A DNA stretch of 50,493 bases from Methylobacterium planeticum (GTDB taxonomy: Bacteria; Pseudomonadota; Alphaproteobacteria; Rhizobiales; Beijerinckiaceae). Positions 40,374 to 48,978 of this stretch are shown here, in pieces. Made by a program: the position numbers and the translations under genes. The DNA lies in contig NZ_VZZJ01000035.1 in the NCBI RefSeq assembly GCF_008806345.1, positions 1 to 50,493 on the forward strand, written 5' to 3'. Each line of letters starts with the position of its first letter. Within the stretch, counting starts at the first letter, position 1. The notes under the pieces were generated by a model. The model worked only from the letters and a program-made list of their open reading frames with translations, searched no databases and was not told the origin of the DNA.

Positions 40374-40657
40374 GGATGGATGACCCGGCCCCGTGGCCGT
40401 CCCCGTCGGGGCCTGCGGCGAGACCCGTGAGCGCTTGCGCCGGCACCTGACCGACGCGGGCGGCGCGTCCATCGGAAGCCCGCGAGACCGGCCGGCCGCA
40501 CGGTATTCATTTCACAGTATTCCTTTCCGCGGCGATCGTACGCAATGGAACAACGCCGCCGCGCAATCCGATGCGCATCAGTGCCCGTGCCATCGAGCAC
40601 AGATCTTTCTCTGCCGATCAGTCAATTCTATGCGGGCAATTGGCGAGGAGATCAGCG

Positions 40658-40801
40658 ATGTTTGCGTCGGTGGCCCGCATTGTACAGCTTTGGTACTGCA
40701 CGCGACGTGCCTATCGGGAGTTGGAGATCCTCGACGACAGGAGCCTGGCCGATATCGGCCTCCACCCTTACGAGGTCCCCCATCGCCGCACCTGGCCCTG
40801 A
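40658..40801 (+). CDS. DUF1127 small protein (YjiS-like)
   Basis: A 47-residue protein. After MFASVARIVQLWYCTRRAYR comes the family core ELEILDDRSLADIGLHPYEV. GGCGAGGAG lies at ideal distance before ATG 40658, so the short form is preferred over the longer open frame. DUF1127 proteins are small, Arg-rich, and in Agrobacterium and others affect RNA metabolism and phosphate or carbon adaptation. The preceding 280 bases have lower GC near 40500-40560 and probably hold the promoter. Confidence 0.82.
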   Translation: MFASVARIVQLWYCTRRAYRELEILDDRSLADIGLHPYEVPHRRTWP

Positions 40802-40933
40802 GCGGCGCAGGAGCGACCGGCGGGAACCGGCCGCGCCCCGAGGAACGTCCCGAAGCGCCGGCGCCAGCCCTGCGGCGCTGGGTTCGCGATCCGTGGCCGG
40901 TTCGGTCGAGCCGCGGCGGACGAGGCGCCGCCG

Positions 40934-41152
40934 CTAAGGCCTCACCCGCATCGCTTCGAGATAGGATCGGCGACAGCGCAGGGCCGCGATGATGGCCTCG
41001 ATCTCGGTCAGGATGCGCTCGGCCGCGACCGTGCTCTCGGCCTGCCGGGTCAGGTGCTCGATCAGGACGACCTGCTCGATCCGGTGCTCCTCGGCCTCGC
41101 CGAGCAGGTGATCGACGACGTCGAGCGTGAGGTCCTCGGGCAACCCGACCAT
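40934..41152 (-). CDS. Small helical protein, unknown
   Basis: A 72-residue, almost wholly helical protein: LDVVDHLLGEAEEHRIEQVV, LIEHLTRQAESTVAAERILT and EIEAIIAALRCRRSYLEAMR. GGAGGG stands seven bases before ATG 41152. It looks like a small coiled coil. No family recognised. Convergent with nothing; divergent from the 41380 gene. Confidence 0.55.
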   Translation of the reverse strand: MVGLPEDLTLDVVDHLLGEAEEHRIEQVVLIEHLTRQAESTVAAERILTEIEAIIAALRCRRSYLEAMRVRP

Positions 41153-41379
41153 GTCCGGCCCTCCCTGTCGGGCGGACGATAGCACTTCCGGCGAGAAGCC
41201 AGAATGAGGCCCGGTCCGCCTGCGCGGCGGGCGGTCGGAGGCCCCGGATTCCTGTGGCCGCGCAGGCACACCGGCGGGATCACGGGATCGTGTGCCCGCG
41301 CGAGCACAGCCGTGCCGCGCGGCCGGATCTAAAGTCGCGCTTCGACGAACCGGTGTGACGGCGATTGCGGAAGCGTGAG

Positions 41380-41670
41380 ATGTCGGATCTGAGCCAGGAA
41401 GCATTCGCGGGCGCGCTGGAGGCGGCCTGGGAGCATGTCCAGCGGGTGCGCGAGGAGACCGGTGTCGTGGTCGAGCTGCGGCTCACCACGGTCGGGCTGA
41501 CCGCGCTGGCCGTCGACATGCCGTGCAACCGGATGGCCACGGTGTCGTGGCGCGAACTCGCCCGGTCCGAGGACCTGCCCGGGCTCCTGTTCGCCCGGAT
41601 CTCCGACGTCGCGCAGGGTCAGCGGCGCGCGCGCCGGACCGGGCCGGTCCCGCTTGCCTCGGCGGCTTAG
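41380..41670 (+). CDS. Small protein, unknown
   Basis: A 96-residue protein starting MSDLSQEAFAGALEAAWEHV, with a strand-rich middle (VVVELRLTTVGLTALAVDMP) and an Arg-rich tail. AAGCGTGAG upstream of ATG 41380 is a modest ribosome site. Not recognised; composition is protein-like throughout. Confidence 0.5.
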   Translation: MSDLSQEAFAGALEAAWEHVQRVREETGVVVELRLTTVGLTALAVDMPCNRMATVSWRELARSEDLPGLLFARISDVAQGQRRARRTGPVPLASAA

Positions 41671-41680
41671 CGGCCATCGC

Positions 41681-41836
41681 TCACCGCGCGCCGACGGCGA
41701 ACTGCTCGATCCCGCGGATCTGCGAATCCGTCCTCGCCCAGGAGACGATCACCAGCGCCGCGCAGAGGCATAGCGCGACGGCGGCCAGGATCCTGGTCGC
41801 ATGGCTCGAGCCGTTCCGAATCGGTGTGCGCATCAT
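41681..41836 (-). CDS. Small single-span membrane protein
   Basis: Fifty-one residues with one membrane helix (ATRILAAVALCLCAALVIVS) after a basic N-terminus, then a short periplasmic tail. Start is one of two adjacent ATG codons (41836 or 41833); GGATGGA is directly upstream. First of three similar small membrane proteins on the minus strand here. Confidence 0.5.
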   Translation of the reverse strand: MMRTPIRNGSSHATRILAAVALCLCAALVIVSWARTDSQIRGIEQFAVGAR

Positions 41837-41880
41837 TCCATCCGTCTCTGGACGGGGGATGCGGCAACAGCTTGACCGTT

Positions 41881-42012
41881 TCACATGATTGTCCCGTCCT
41901 GGACCTCCTCGCTCGCGCTGAGATCCGGGTGGTACGAGCGGCCGATCGCCGAGGCGGCAACCAGGGCCAGGACCGACAGAACCACCAATCCGATGAGCTT
42001 GATCGTGCGCAT
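41881..42012 (-). CDS. Small single-span membrane or secreted protein
   Basis: Forty-three residues: MRTIKLIGLVVLSVLALVAA, then SAIGRSYHPDLSASEEVQDG. CGGAGGAG precedes ATG 42012. The N-terminal helix could be an anchor or a signal peptide (cleavage near ASA). Below the usual size cutoff for gene calling but well supported by the ribosome site. Confidence 0.55.
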   Translation of the reverse strand: MRTIKLIGLVVLSVLALVAASAIGRSYHPDLSASEEVQDGTIM

Positions 42013-42147
42013 GGAACGCTCCTCCGTGACGGGAGCATCATCCGCCGACCGACCCTCGCCGACCGTGATCCGGATCACGCCGGTTTCCGCGATCCGCGCC
42101 CCGGGCGATCGAGCCTCGTCCGTGATCCGAGGATCCCCTGACGGGCG

Positions 42148-42312
42148 CTAATCCGCGTTCAGCGTCCGAAGCGAGCCCGCGATCTCGCGCGCGCCGAGGT
42201 CGTGCAGGCGCAGCGCCCCCGAAACCGTGAAGGTGGCGACGGTCACGAGGAGAGCGGCCCCGAGAAGGCCCATGACGGCGTCGTTGGAATGCGGGCGATG
42301 GATGATCTGCAT
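42148..42312 (-). CDS. Small single-span membrane protein
   Basis: Fifty-four residues: MQIIHRPHSNDAVMGLLGAA, a membrane helix LLVTVATFTVSGALRL, and a soluble tail. CGGAGGTGGTC directly before ATG 42312. No family recognised. Divergent from the cyclic-nucleotide-binding gene at 42523. Confidence 0.55.
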   Translation of the reverse strand: MQIIHRPHSNDAVMGLLGAALLVTVATFTVSGALRLHDLGAREIAGSLRTLNAD

Positions 42313-42522
42313 GACCACCTCCGAATCCCCCGATTGCCCGGACACCATGAGCCCGCCGCGGCGGAACGGCGGTGCCGGGCCGCACACGGCCATCGTCGAG
42401 GCGGATGGGGCACTCCCGAAGCGCCGCCCGAGCGGACGTCAAAAGACGTTGCGGACGGGTGGAGGGAGGGTCCACAACGATCCGGCGCGGACGATTTCCG
42501 GAAACGGGAGTGTCATAGGCCG

Positions 42523-43008
42523 ATGGCAGTCAGTTCGCCCGAGCTGAAGGCGTTCCTGATCGATACCCCCTTCTTCGGTGGTCTCTCGGACACGAGCCTC
42601 GAACGTCTGATCGCGATGCTGGTCGAGCGTCGCTTCGAGGCGGGCGATACGGTCATGACCGAGGGAGAGGCGGGGCGCTCGATGTATATCGTCCGCTCCG
42701 GGACGCTCCTGGTGAGCAAGCTCGGGGCCACGGGGTGCCTGATCGACATGAACCGCCTCGGGCCCGGTGACTTCTTCGGCGAGATGACGCTCATCGAGGT
42801 GCAGAACCGGTCGGCCACCCTCGTCGCGGAGAGCCCGATCAGCCTGTACGAGCTCACGGCCCGGAACCTCTACACGTTCTACAAGGCCGACATCTACGCG
42901 TACGCGATGGTGATGCAGAACATCAATCGCGAGATCTGCCGGCGGCTCCGCCGCGCCGACAATCGCATTGCCGAGCTGATCAACGCGGCGCGCGGCTCGG
43001 CGACGTAG
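42523..43008 (+). CDS. Stand-alone cyclic-nucleotide-binding-domain protein
   Basis: A 161-residue protein that is almost only a cNMP-binding domain: FFGGLSDTSLERLIAMLVER, FEAGDTVMTEGEAGRSMYIV, the phosphate-binding cassette LGPGDFFGEMTLIEVQNRSA (with the FGEM Glu and RSA Arg expected for cAMP or cGMP contact), then helices to residue 160. No HTH, kinase or channel part is attached. Such single-domain proteins act as adaptors or sensors. The helical tail (ICRRLRRADNRIAELINAAR) might bind a partner. The start is supported only by a weak AGG. Confidence 0.8.
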   Translation: MAVSSPELKAFLIDTPFFGGLSDTSLERLIAMLVERRFEAGDTVMTEGEAGRSMYIVRSGTLLVSKLGATGCLIDMNRLGPGDFFGEMTLIEVQNRSATLVAESPISLYELTARNLYTFYKADIYAYAMVMQNINREICRRLRRADNRIAELINAARGSAT

Positions 43009-43167
43009 CCTCGTCTCCGTTCCGGGGCGTGAGGACGGGTCGGCGGCGGGATCTCCCGACGGAATCCGAGCCGGTCGCGCTCGCGCCGGACGCTCCCTGC
43101 CGGCGCCCTGCCCAGGCGGGGTGAGGCCGGCCGAGGGGGACGCGACACGGGCCGGGGGGCCGGGCGA

Positions 43168-43758
43168 TCACCCGCCGCGCGACTGCGGGCCGGGGGTGCG
43201 CGCGACGTTCATCAGCCAGCAGACCATCGCGAAATAGCCGACCAGGGTGAGAAGCTCCACGGTCTCCGGCTCGCCCCAGGCCGAGAGGGATCGCCCGTAG
43301 GTCTCCTCGCTCAGGCGGTGCCCGGTCAGGAGTTCGCGCACGACCAGGCGCGCGAGCGCGAGATCACTCCGGAGGTCGGCGGGCGTCGGTGCGCCGCGCT
43401 CCACGGCGGCCAGGGCTGCGGGCGGCACGCCGGCGGCCTCGGCCAGGGGCAGGTGCATGTCCCACTCGAACACGTTGGAGGCTTCCCGCGCCACGACGCA
43501 GATCGTCCACTCGCGCAAGGCGGTGTCGAGCCTGCCCTCAAAACGCAGCGTCTCGCCGACCCGGGCGATTGCCTGCAGGAGCGGCGGCCGATGCAGCAGC
43601 GGCCGGAAGGGACCGTAGATGCCGCCACGCGGACCGTTGATCAGCGCGTCGGCCGCCGCCTGCTGGGCGGCGTCGAGTGGGTCCGGTGGCCCCAGCCGTT
43701 CGGGCAGGCCGGCCTCCGGGAAGGCGGGGGTCGCGGTGGCGGAGGGGTTCGGCTTCAT
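43168..43758 (-). CDS. Carboxymuconolactone-decarboxylase/AhpD-like protein
   Basis: A 196-residue member of the CMD family. The core is FRPLLHRPPLLQAIARVGET, LREWTICVVAREASNVFEWD and MHLPLAEAAGVPPAALAAVE, with a Glu and His in FEWDMH at the expected spot but no CxxC, so it is not a peroxidase-type AhpD; it resembles the gamma-carboxymuconolactone decarboxylase group. It overlaps the MFS gene by four bases (ATGA) and is translated after it. A role in aromatic or lactone breakdown is inferred from the family. Confidence 0.8.
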   Translation of the reverse strand: MKPNPSATATPAFPEAGLPERLGPPDPLDAAQQAAADALINGPRGGIYGPFRPLLHRPPLLQAIARVGETLRFEGRLDTALREWTICVVAREASNVFEWDMHLPLAEAAGVPPAALAAVERGAPTPADLRSDLALARLVVRELLTGHRLSEETYGRSLSAWGEPETVELLTLVGYFAMVCWLMNVARTPGPQSRGG

Positions 43759-44978
43759 TCGGCTTGCCTCACGAGTGGGGGAACGTGTTGCGGATCACGC
43801 CACAGCCACGCCGCCGTCACCACGAGCAGCGCGGTCGCCAGGGCTCCGACCAGGCCGAGGGCATCCCAGCCGGCCCAGCGGCCGTCCCCGAGACTGCGGA
43901 CCAGCACCGGGCCGGCGATCTGCCCCGCGGCGAACGCGGCGGTCATTCGGGCCAAGAGCGGCGTCGGATTGTCCGGACGCGCCTCGCGGGCAAGCTGCAG
44001 GCCGGCCATGGTCGCGACCATGAACGTGCCGCCGACGAGCACCGCCGATGTGGCCACCGCCCAGAGCGCCTGGGCGGCCAGGGGCAGCGCGGTGCCGAGC
44101 GCCATGACGCCCTGCGCGAAGGCCCAGACGCGCCGGCGCGGTGCGTTCGGGAGCCAGCGCGCGACGGCAGCGACCGACAGAGCGGCGGCCATCCCGAAGA
44201 GCGGCCATGTGAGCCCGAACACCAGCGGGTCGGGCGCGAGTTCGCGGGCCATGGCCGGCAGGAAGGTGGCCGGCACGATGTAGCCGAAGCCGAAGGCGCC
44301 GTAGCAGAGAACGAGCGCCGGCTGCCCGCCGCGCGCGCGCGGCGCGAACGCGGCGGCTTCGCGCTCCGCCGGCGCGGCCACCCTTGTGCGCTGCCCGCGA
44401 GTGCGCCACCAGACGAAGAGGGCGCCCGCTCCGGCGATCAGCCCCAATTCGAGCCACAGCCGATCGGCCGGCTGGCGGCCGCCGAGCCAGGCCAGCATTC
44501 CGGTCAGCGCGATGCCCAGGCCGACGCCGGTGTAGATCCAGGCTCCCAGCTGCGGCACCCTGCGCCGGGCAAGCTCGGCCAGGCACCAGCTGCTCGCGCA
44601 GACCAGCGACCAGGCACTGAACACGCCTGCGGCGGCGCGCAACGCAGCACCCGGGAGCCCGCTCGCCCCGCCATCGACCCACGTCACCGCGAGCGTGGCC
44701 AGGGCGACACCGAGGAGGCTCAGCAGCACGCCGCGCCGCGGATCGCGCGAGAACCAGGAGGCGGTCAGGGCGCCGATGAAGTAGCCGCCGTAATTCGCGG
44801 CCGCCCATTCGGCACCGACGGCCGTGGTCAGGGTGCCGTCGCGGATCATCAGCGGCATCAATGGCGTGAAGGCGAACCGGCCGATCCCCATGGCGACGGC
44901 GAGAGCCACGAGCCCGCTGACGACGACGAGCCCGCTCGCGCGGTCGGGCAGAATGGCGGCAGGGCGCACGGTGCTCAT
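43755..44978 (-). CDS. YbfB/YjiJ-family MFS transporter
   Basis: A 407-residue, 12-span MFS protein of the YbfB/YjiJ type: LVALAVAMGIGRFAFTPLMP in helix 1 (the GIGRFAFTP motif marks this group), AAANYGGYFIGALTASWFSR in helix 2 and AVLVGGTFMVATMAGLQLAR near helix 10. ATG 44978 is chosen; longer frames run into the divergent LysR promoter. Cotranscribed with the CMD-like gene; the LysR gene 67 bases away and divergent is its likely regulator. Substrate unknown. Confidence 0.85.
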   Translation of the reverse strand: MSTVRPAAILPDRASGLVVVSGLVALAVAMGIGRFAFTPLMPLMIRDGTLTTAVGAEWAAANYGGYFIGALTASWFSRDPRRGVLLSLLGVALATLAVTWVDGGASGLPGAALRAAAGVFSAWSLVCASSWCLAELARRRVPQLGAWIYTGVGLGIALTGMLAWLGGRQPADRLWLELGLIAGAGALFVWWRTRGQRTRVAAPAEREAAAFAPRARGGQPALVLCYGAFGFGYIVPATFLPAMARELAPDPLVFGLTWPLFGMAAALSVAAVARWLPNAPRRRVWAFAQGVMALGTALPLAAQALWAVATSAVLVGGTFMVATMAGLQLAREARPDNPTPLLARMTAAFAAGQIAGPVLVRSLGDGRWAGWDALGLVGALATALLVVTAAWLWRDPQHVPPLVRQAE

Positions 44979-45045
44979 GGCATCCCCGGCATAAGACCAT
45001 TTCGGCTTCTTGAAAAATGAATTTATCTGACACATCATTCTCTCG

Positions 45046-45933
45046 ATGAGAACGATGGACCTCGACGACCTGGATATCTTCCGCTGCGTGGTGCGGGAGG
45101 GCGGGATCACGCGCGCGGCCAGCCAGCTTCACCGGGTCCCGTCCAACGTCACCACCCGGATCAAGCAGTTCGAGGCGCGGTTGGGCGTGTCCCTGTTCCG
45201 CCGCCAGGGTCGCGCCCTCGCCCTCACCGAGGCCGGGCATCGGTTGCTCGGGCACGCCGAGCGCCTGCTCCAGATGGCCGACCTCGCCGAGCACGAGCTG
45301 CGCAGCGGCACGGTCCGCGGCATCCTGCGGCTGGGCTCGCTCGAGAGCGCGGCGGGCGCGAGGCTGCCGCCGATCCTGTCGGCGTTTCACGCCCAGTACC
45401 CCGACGTATCCCTCGAGCTGCAGACCGGCACCACCCGCACGCTCCTCCGGCAGCTGGATCGTTTCGAGATCGAGGCGGCCTTCGTGTCGGAGCCCTTCGA
45501 GAAGGGAAGCCTCTCCTCCGTTCCGGCCTTCGACGAGGAGCTGGTGCTGATCACCGCCAGGGGCGTCCCCGCAATCCGCCTCGGCTCGGACCTGAGCGGG
45601 CAGACGCTGGTGGCGTTCCCGCACGGTTGCTCGTACCGTCAGCGCCTCGTCGAGTGGCTGGCCGAGGGCGGCGCCTGGCCCGGACGGATCCTCGACCTGG
45701 GCTCCTACCACGCCATCGTGGCCTGCGTGGCAGCCGGCACCGGCGCGGCCATCGTCCCCGCGGAGGTGCTCGATCAGGCCGTGTTGAGCCGGGCGGTGGA
45801 GCGCCATCCCCTGCCGAGACCGCTGCGGGTCAACCGTACGCACCTCGTGTGGTCGGGCGCGCCGAGCACGGCCCTGCAGGCGCTGACGGCGCTGCTGCCG
45901 GACCCCGCCGCCGGCGCTCATCCGCTCGCCTGA
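45046..45933 (+). CDS. LysR-family regulator
   Basis: A 295-residue LysR protein: LDIFRCVVREGGITRAASQL, HRVPSNVTTRIKQFEARLGV and SLFRRQGRALALTEAGHRLL form the winged helix; the effector domain follows (GILRLGSLESAAGARLPPIL, VAFPHGCSYRQRLVEWLAEG, VACVAAGTGAAIVPAEVLDQ). VPSNVT in the recognition helix and the FPHGCSYR motif resemble the PtrR/YneJ group. Divergent from the MFS/CMD pair. A second ATG three codons on (45055) is an equally good start. Confidence 0.88.
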   Translation: MRTMDLDDLDIFRCVVREGGITRAASQLHRVPSNVTTRIKQFEARLGVSLFRRQGRALALTEAGHRLLGHAERLLQMADLAEHELRSGTVRGILRLGSLESAAGARLPPILSAFHAQYPDVSLELQTGTTRTLLRQLDRFEIEAAFVSEPFEKGSLSSVPAFDEELVLITARGVPAIRLGSDLSGQTLVAFPHGCSYRQRLVEWLAEGGAWPGRILDLGSYHAIVACVAAGTGAAIVPAEVLDQAVLSRAVERHPLPRPLRVNRTHLVWSGAPSTALQALTALLPDPAAGAHPLA

Positions 45934-46141
45934 GCATCCGGGGCTTCGAGGGCCTCGATCTTCGGGCTTTTGGCCATTGCAGCCCGCACGTCGTCGGAGC
46001 GGAATGTTCGGGCGCGGAGGTGGGCGATCGTCCCGAAGGCAGGCCCGTCGGGGCCGCGGCCCTCGAACCGGACGGGCTGATGGGCGGCGCCCTCGTGCGG
46101 CTCGAAGGAGGTCCCTGCCCGGGCGCGCCCGGGCGCGTCCG

Positions 46142-46945
46142 CTACGCCGGCCCGACCGTCTCCTGGGTGCCCCCCGCGACGGCGTCCTTGGCCGAGCGCG
46201 CCACGGCTCGCAAGGTCGTGGAGACCAGCCCGGCGTCGCTGCCCGCCCCGATGAAGGTAACGCCGGCCCGGGCGTATTGGGCGACGGCAGCCGCGTCGTA
46301 CTGGATGATCCCGGCCGCCTTCCCGGCCGCCCGGATGCGCTCGATCAACCGGTCGATCTCGGCCAGGACCTCCGGCTCCGTGGGGCGCCCCGGAAAGCCC
46401 ATGTCGGCGGAGAGGTCGGCAGGGCCGATGAAGACCGCGTCCACCCCGTCGACGGCCGCGATGGCATCGATCCGGTCGGCCGCCGCCCGCGTCTCCACCT
46501 GCACGATGACGCAGATCTCGTCGTTGGCGGTCGTGACGTAATCCGCGACCGCGCCGTATCCGGAGGCCCGCACGATCGGCGCGGCCACCCCCCGGATGCC
46601 CTGGGGCGGGTAGCGGCAGGCGGCGACGGCCCGCGCGGCCGCCTCGGCGCTCTCGACCATCGGGACGAGGACGGTCTGTGCGCCGAGGTCGAGCACCTGC
46701 TTCAGGAGCCACGCCTCATTGATGGGAACGCGAACGACCGGCGCCGCGCGCTCACCGATGGCCTGAAGCTGCGCGCGGATGTCCGTGACGGTGTTCGGCC
46801 CGTGCTCGGCATCGACGAGGCACCAGTCGAAACCCGCGGAGGCGGCGATCTCCGCGATGAGCGGGTCGGTCAGCCCGAGCCAGAGGCCGATCTGCACCCG
46901 TCCCTGCGCGAGCGCGGCCTTCAGCGGGTTCCGAGGTGCGGGCAT
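46142..46945 (-). CDS. HpcH/HpaI-family class II aldolase
   Basis: A 267-residue pyruvate-type aldolase (2-keto-3-deoxy sugar acid or 4-hydroxy-2-oxoheptanedioate aldolase family). The base is His in LVDAEHGPN, the metal ligands are the Glu in VQVETRAAAD and the Asp in FIGPADLSADMG, and the pyruvate Arg is in the QLQAIGERAAPVVRVP stretch; all are present. It reversibly splits hydroxy-oxo acids to pyruvate plus an aldehyde. GGAGGAG lies before ATG 46945. It stands alone, so its substrate is not shown by neighbours; 208 bases separate it from the LysR gene. Confidence 0.88.
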   Translation of the reverse strand: MPAPRNPLKAALAQGRVQIGLWLGLTDPLIAEIAASAGFDWCLVDAEHGPNTVTDIRAQLQAIGERAAPVVRVPINEAWLLKQVLDLGAQTVLVPMVESAEAAARAVAACRYPPQGIRGVAAPIVRASGYGAVADYVTTANDEICVIVQVETRAAADRIDAIAAVDGVDAVFIGPADLSADMGFPGRPTEPEVLAEIDRLIERIRAAGKAAGIIQYDAAAVAQYARAGVTFIGAGSDAGLVSTTLRAVARSAKDAVAGGTQETVGPA

Positions 46946-47534
46946 GGCGATCTCCTCCGGCTTCGTGGACAATCCTCGACGGACCCTCACGGTTACCCCG
47001 GCGCGTCGGAGCTGGGAACAGGGCCTATGCCGCTCGCGCCGGCAGGGCCGACAGCCGAGTCGAGGCCGGCGCCCCGATGGCAGCGGTTCGCCGAGCCCCC
47101 GGTCGGTCGGATCGGCATCGTGTGGCCGCGCGCGCGGTCCCCCATCTCGGCGGGCCTCCCGGTCCGAGATGCCGACCCCTCACCGGATCCCGCCCGAACT
47201 TCGACGGGATGGATCGGTCCGAGGCCGCCCTCGGCCCGTCCGCGCCAAGGACCGTCTCGCCGAGACCATCCGGGACGGTGCCCCTGCTGGACCTATCCGT
47301 GCGGATGCCACGACCCGTGTCCGGGTCCCGTGCCGGTTCGCGGCAGGCTGCGAGGCTGCGTGCTTCTCGCCGGATCGTCCGGTCGCGATGCTGCGCGTCG
47401 GTTCGCCCTCCGGACCGTCGATCTCGGGTCCTGATCGGCAGCCGGCACGCCAGGTGGCCGCCGCGTGGTCCGAGAGATCTCGCGATCCCTCCGTCGCTGC
47501 GCTAGACTTACCCGGGACGCAGGAGGAGCGCCGT
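46946..47534. other. Long gap without a supported gene
   Basis: About 590 bases of very GC-rich DNA. Many overlapping open frames on both strands are Arg/Pro/Ser-rich, as expected by chance at this composition. I see no domain, ribosome site or clear hairpin. Confidence 0.4.
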
Positions 47535-47714
47535 ATGCCGATCGTCGTTTCCGCCAAGATCATGGAAGAAGGCAAAGCGGCGCGGGCCGCCGGCAAGACC
47601 ATTTCGGCCGATCCTTATCGGGCAGGCTCGCAACAGAGCGCGGATTGGCTCGCGGGCTATCTCCACGACGAGCCCGAGCAGAACGTCGATCGGCCGGAAG
47701 GGGCCGAGGGCTGA
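47535..47714 (+). CDS. Small Rmf/CrpP-like protein
   Basis: Fifty-nine residues: MPIVVSAKIMEEGKAARAAG, then KTISADPYRAGSQQSADWLA, then GYLHDEPEQ. The pattern EG-x-A-x3-G-x5-PY-x8-W-x-G is that of ribosome modulation factor and CrpP-type small proteins, here without the usual Cys before Pro-Tyr. AGGAGGAG at 47521-47528 is a near-perfect ribosome site. If the resemblance holds, it may act on ribosomes in stationary phase. The match is by motif only. Confidence 0.6.
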   Translation: MPIVVSAKIMEEGKAARAAGKTISADPYRAGSQQSADWLAGYLHDEPEQNVDRPEGAEG

Positions 47715-47868
47715 GGCGATCGGGCGCGCCGCATCGCCGCCCTGCGGGCGTGCCCCGGCGGGCGCCGTCGCGGCGGCTGCCCGATCGCGCCCGGTGCCCG
47801 GCTCCGGCGAGCGGTTCCGTGCCGGCCGTGCAGCGGCTGGGAACACGGAGCTTGCGCGATACCGTACC

Positions 47869-47888
47869 GATGGCGGTATACCGCCATC
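47869..47888. promoter_or_regulatory. 20-bp perfect palindrome abutting a start codon
   Basis: GATGGCGGTA / TACCGCCATC, no spacer, ending on the base directly before the ATG at 47889. It occupies the region where a Shine-Dalgarno would lie. It could be an operator for a dimeric repressor or, as RNA, a stem-loop closing the start. Confidence 0.7.
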
Positions 47889-48152
47889 ATGGAAACCTTG
47901 CTGCTCCCCTCGGCCCTGTCGTCGCTCTTCGTCGTCGGATGCCTGACCATCAAAGCGCTGAGCCGTTGGCCGGATCAGGTCCGCAACGGCCTCGCGATCT
48001 GCCTCGTGGCGGCGGTGTCGCTCATCTTCGTCGAAGTGATCCTGGACTACGCACCGCGGCAATCCGCCCATCGCGCGGCCGAGCCCGTGGCGTCGGCGAC
48101 GGCGCTGTATGGCGGCGTGGCCGGCACCCACCTCGCGGGCGAACCGGAATAA
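47889..48152 (+). CDS. Small two-span membrane protein
   Basis: Eighty-seven residues with two membrane segments (LLLPSALSSLFVVGCLTIKA and NGLAICLVAAVSLIFVEVIL) and a soluble C-terminus ending LAGEPE. No recognisable family. No Shine-Dalgarno is visible because the palindrome at 47869-47888 sits against the ATG, so the mRNA may be leaderless or the start regulated. Confidence 0.55.
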   Translation: METLLLPSALSSLFVVGCLTIKALSRWPDQVRNGLAICLVAAVSLIFVEVILDYAPRQSAHRAAEPVASATALYGGVAGTHLAGEPE

Positions 48153-48225
48153 GCCGGCGGCCGGCAGGGGCACAATGCCGTGAGCCCGATGCCCTGGGCC
48201 CTCGGCATTGGGCGCGGCGGGCGCC

Positions 48226-48528
48226 CTACTTCGCGCCTTCGCTCCCGCTGTTGTTCTGTTCGCGGCAGCGATAGCCGACGAAGCATTGCGCGTTGTCGAG
48301 GGTCGGCTCAAAGGCCGGCAGCGCGGTCATCTCGCGGCCGCACGCGCCGCTGGCGTTGTGGACCATCTCGTACGCGTTCGCGCTCGATGCCAACGTGATG
48401 TCGCGTTGCTGGGCGACGGTCGCCTGGGCGGCCTGGCAGGACATTCCGGGCGTGAACGGCCGCTCCTGCGCGCTGGCGGCGCCGGCCGCGAGGCAGAGGC
48501 AAACGGCGGCCAAGGGCAGCGATCTCAT
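48226..48528 (-). CDS. Small secreted four-cysteine protein
   Basis: A 100-residue protein with a clean signal peptide (MRSLPLAAVCLCLAAGAASA, cleavage after ASA) and a mature part with four cysteines (GMSCQAAQ, ASGACGRE, AQCFVGYRCRE) that could pair in the periplasm. Composition is well balanced and protein-like. Such proteins are frequent in Methylobacterium genomes, with no assigned role. Confidence 0.68.
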   Translation of the reverse strand: MRSLPLAAVCLCLAAGAASAQERPFTPGMSCQAAQATVAQQRDITLASSANAYEMVHNASGACGREMTALPAFEPTLDNAQCFVGYRCREQNNSGSEGAK

Positions 48529-48708
48529 CGATTGACGTCCATCCGGTGCAGGCAGCGGCGCCCTTCATAACCGCTCGGCACCCGGATCCCAACTGCGTTG
48601 ATCCGTCTCCGGGACAGGTTTCGCTTCCAAGATTCGAATCCTGTCCGCTGACATCGACGAGCAACACGACGCGGTTAACGCTAACCCCTGCACCGAGGGA
48701 AATGCGTC

Positions 48709-48822
48709 ATGATCGACGATGCTGATGACGGCCGGGCGGCGCTGATCACCGATCTTGCTCTGTCGGCGATCTTCTCCAGCGTGTTCCTGACCGCGATCTG
48801 CCTGCTGATGCTCGGCTTCTAG
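48709..48822 (+). CDS. Tiny single-span membrane protein
   Basis: Thirty-seven residues: MIDDADDGRAALITDLALSA, then IFSSVFLTAICLLMLGF and stop. An acidic N-terminus precedes one membrane helix that ends at the C-terminus. GAGGGA is about nine bases before the ATG. Too short for normal gene finders; the ribosome site, the sharp acidic/hydrophobic split and the isolated position support it. Confidence 0.5.
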   Translation: MIDDADDGRAALITDLALSAIFSSVFLTAICLLMLGF

Positions 48823-48978
48823 CCCTACCCGGTGAGATGGCGATGTGGGCCGCGATGTCGCGCGAGATGGCGAGGATGCGTTGCGTCAGGCCGCGCGCGT
48901 CGGGTCTTCCTCCCCCCGATTTCGCGGTTCTTCCGCATTTTGCGTGGATCAGGCCGCGATGAGGATTGGATCGCGACC

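Noticed and set aside
46081..46141. GGGCGCGCCCGGGCGCG run as a terminator
   Set aside because: Simple GC-rich low complexity; no defined stem with loop or T-run.
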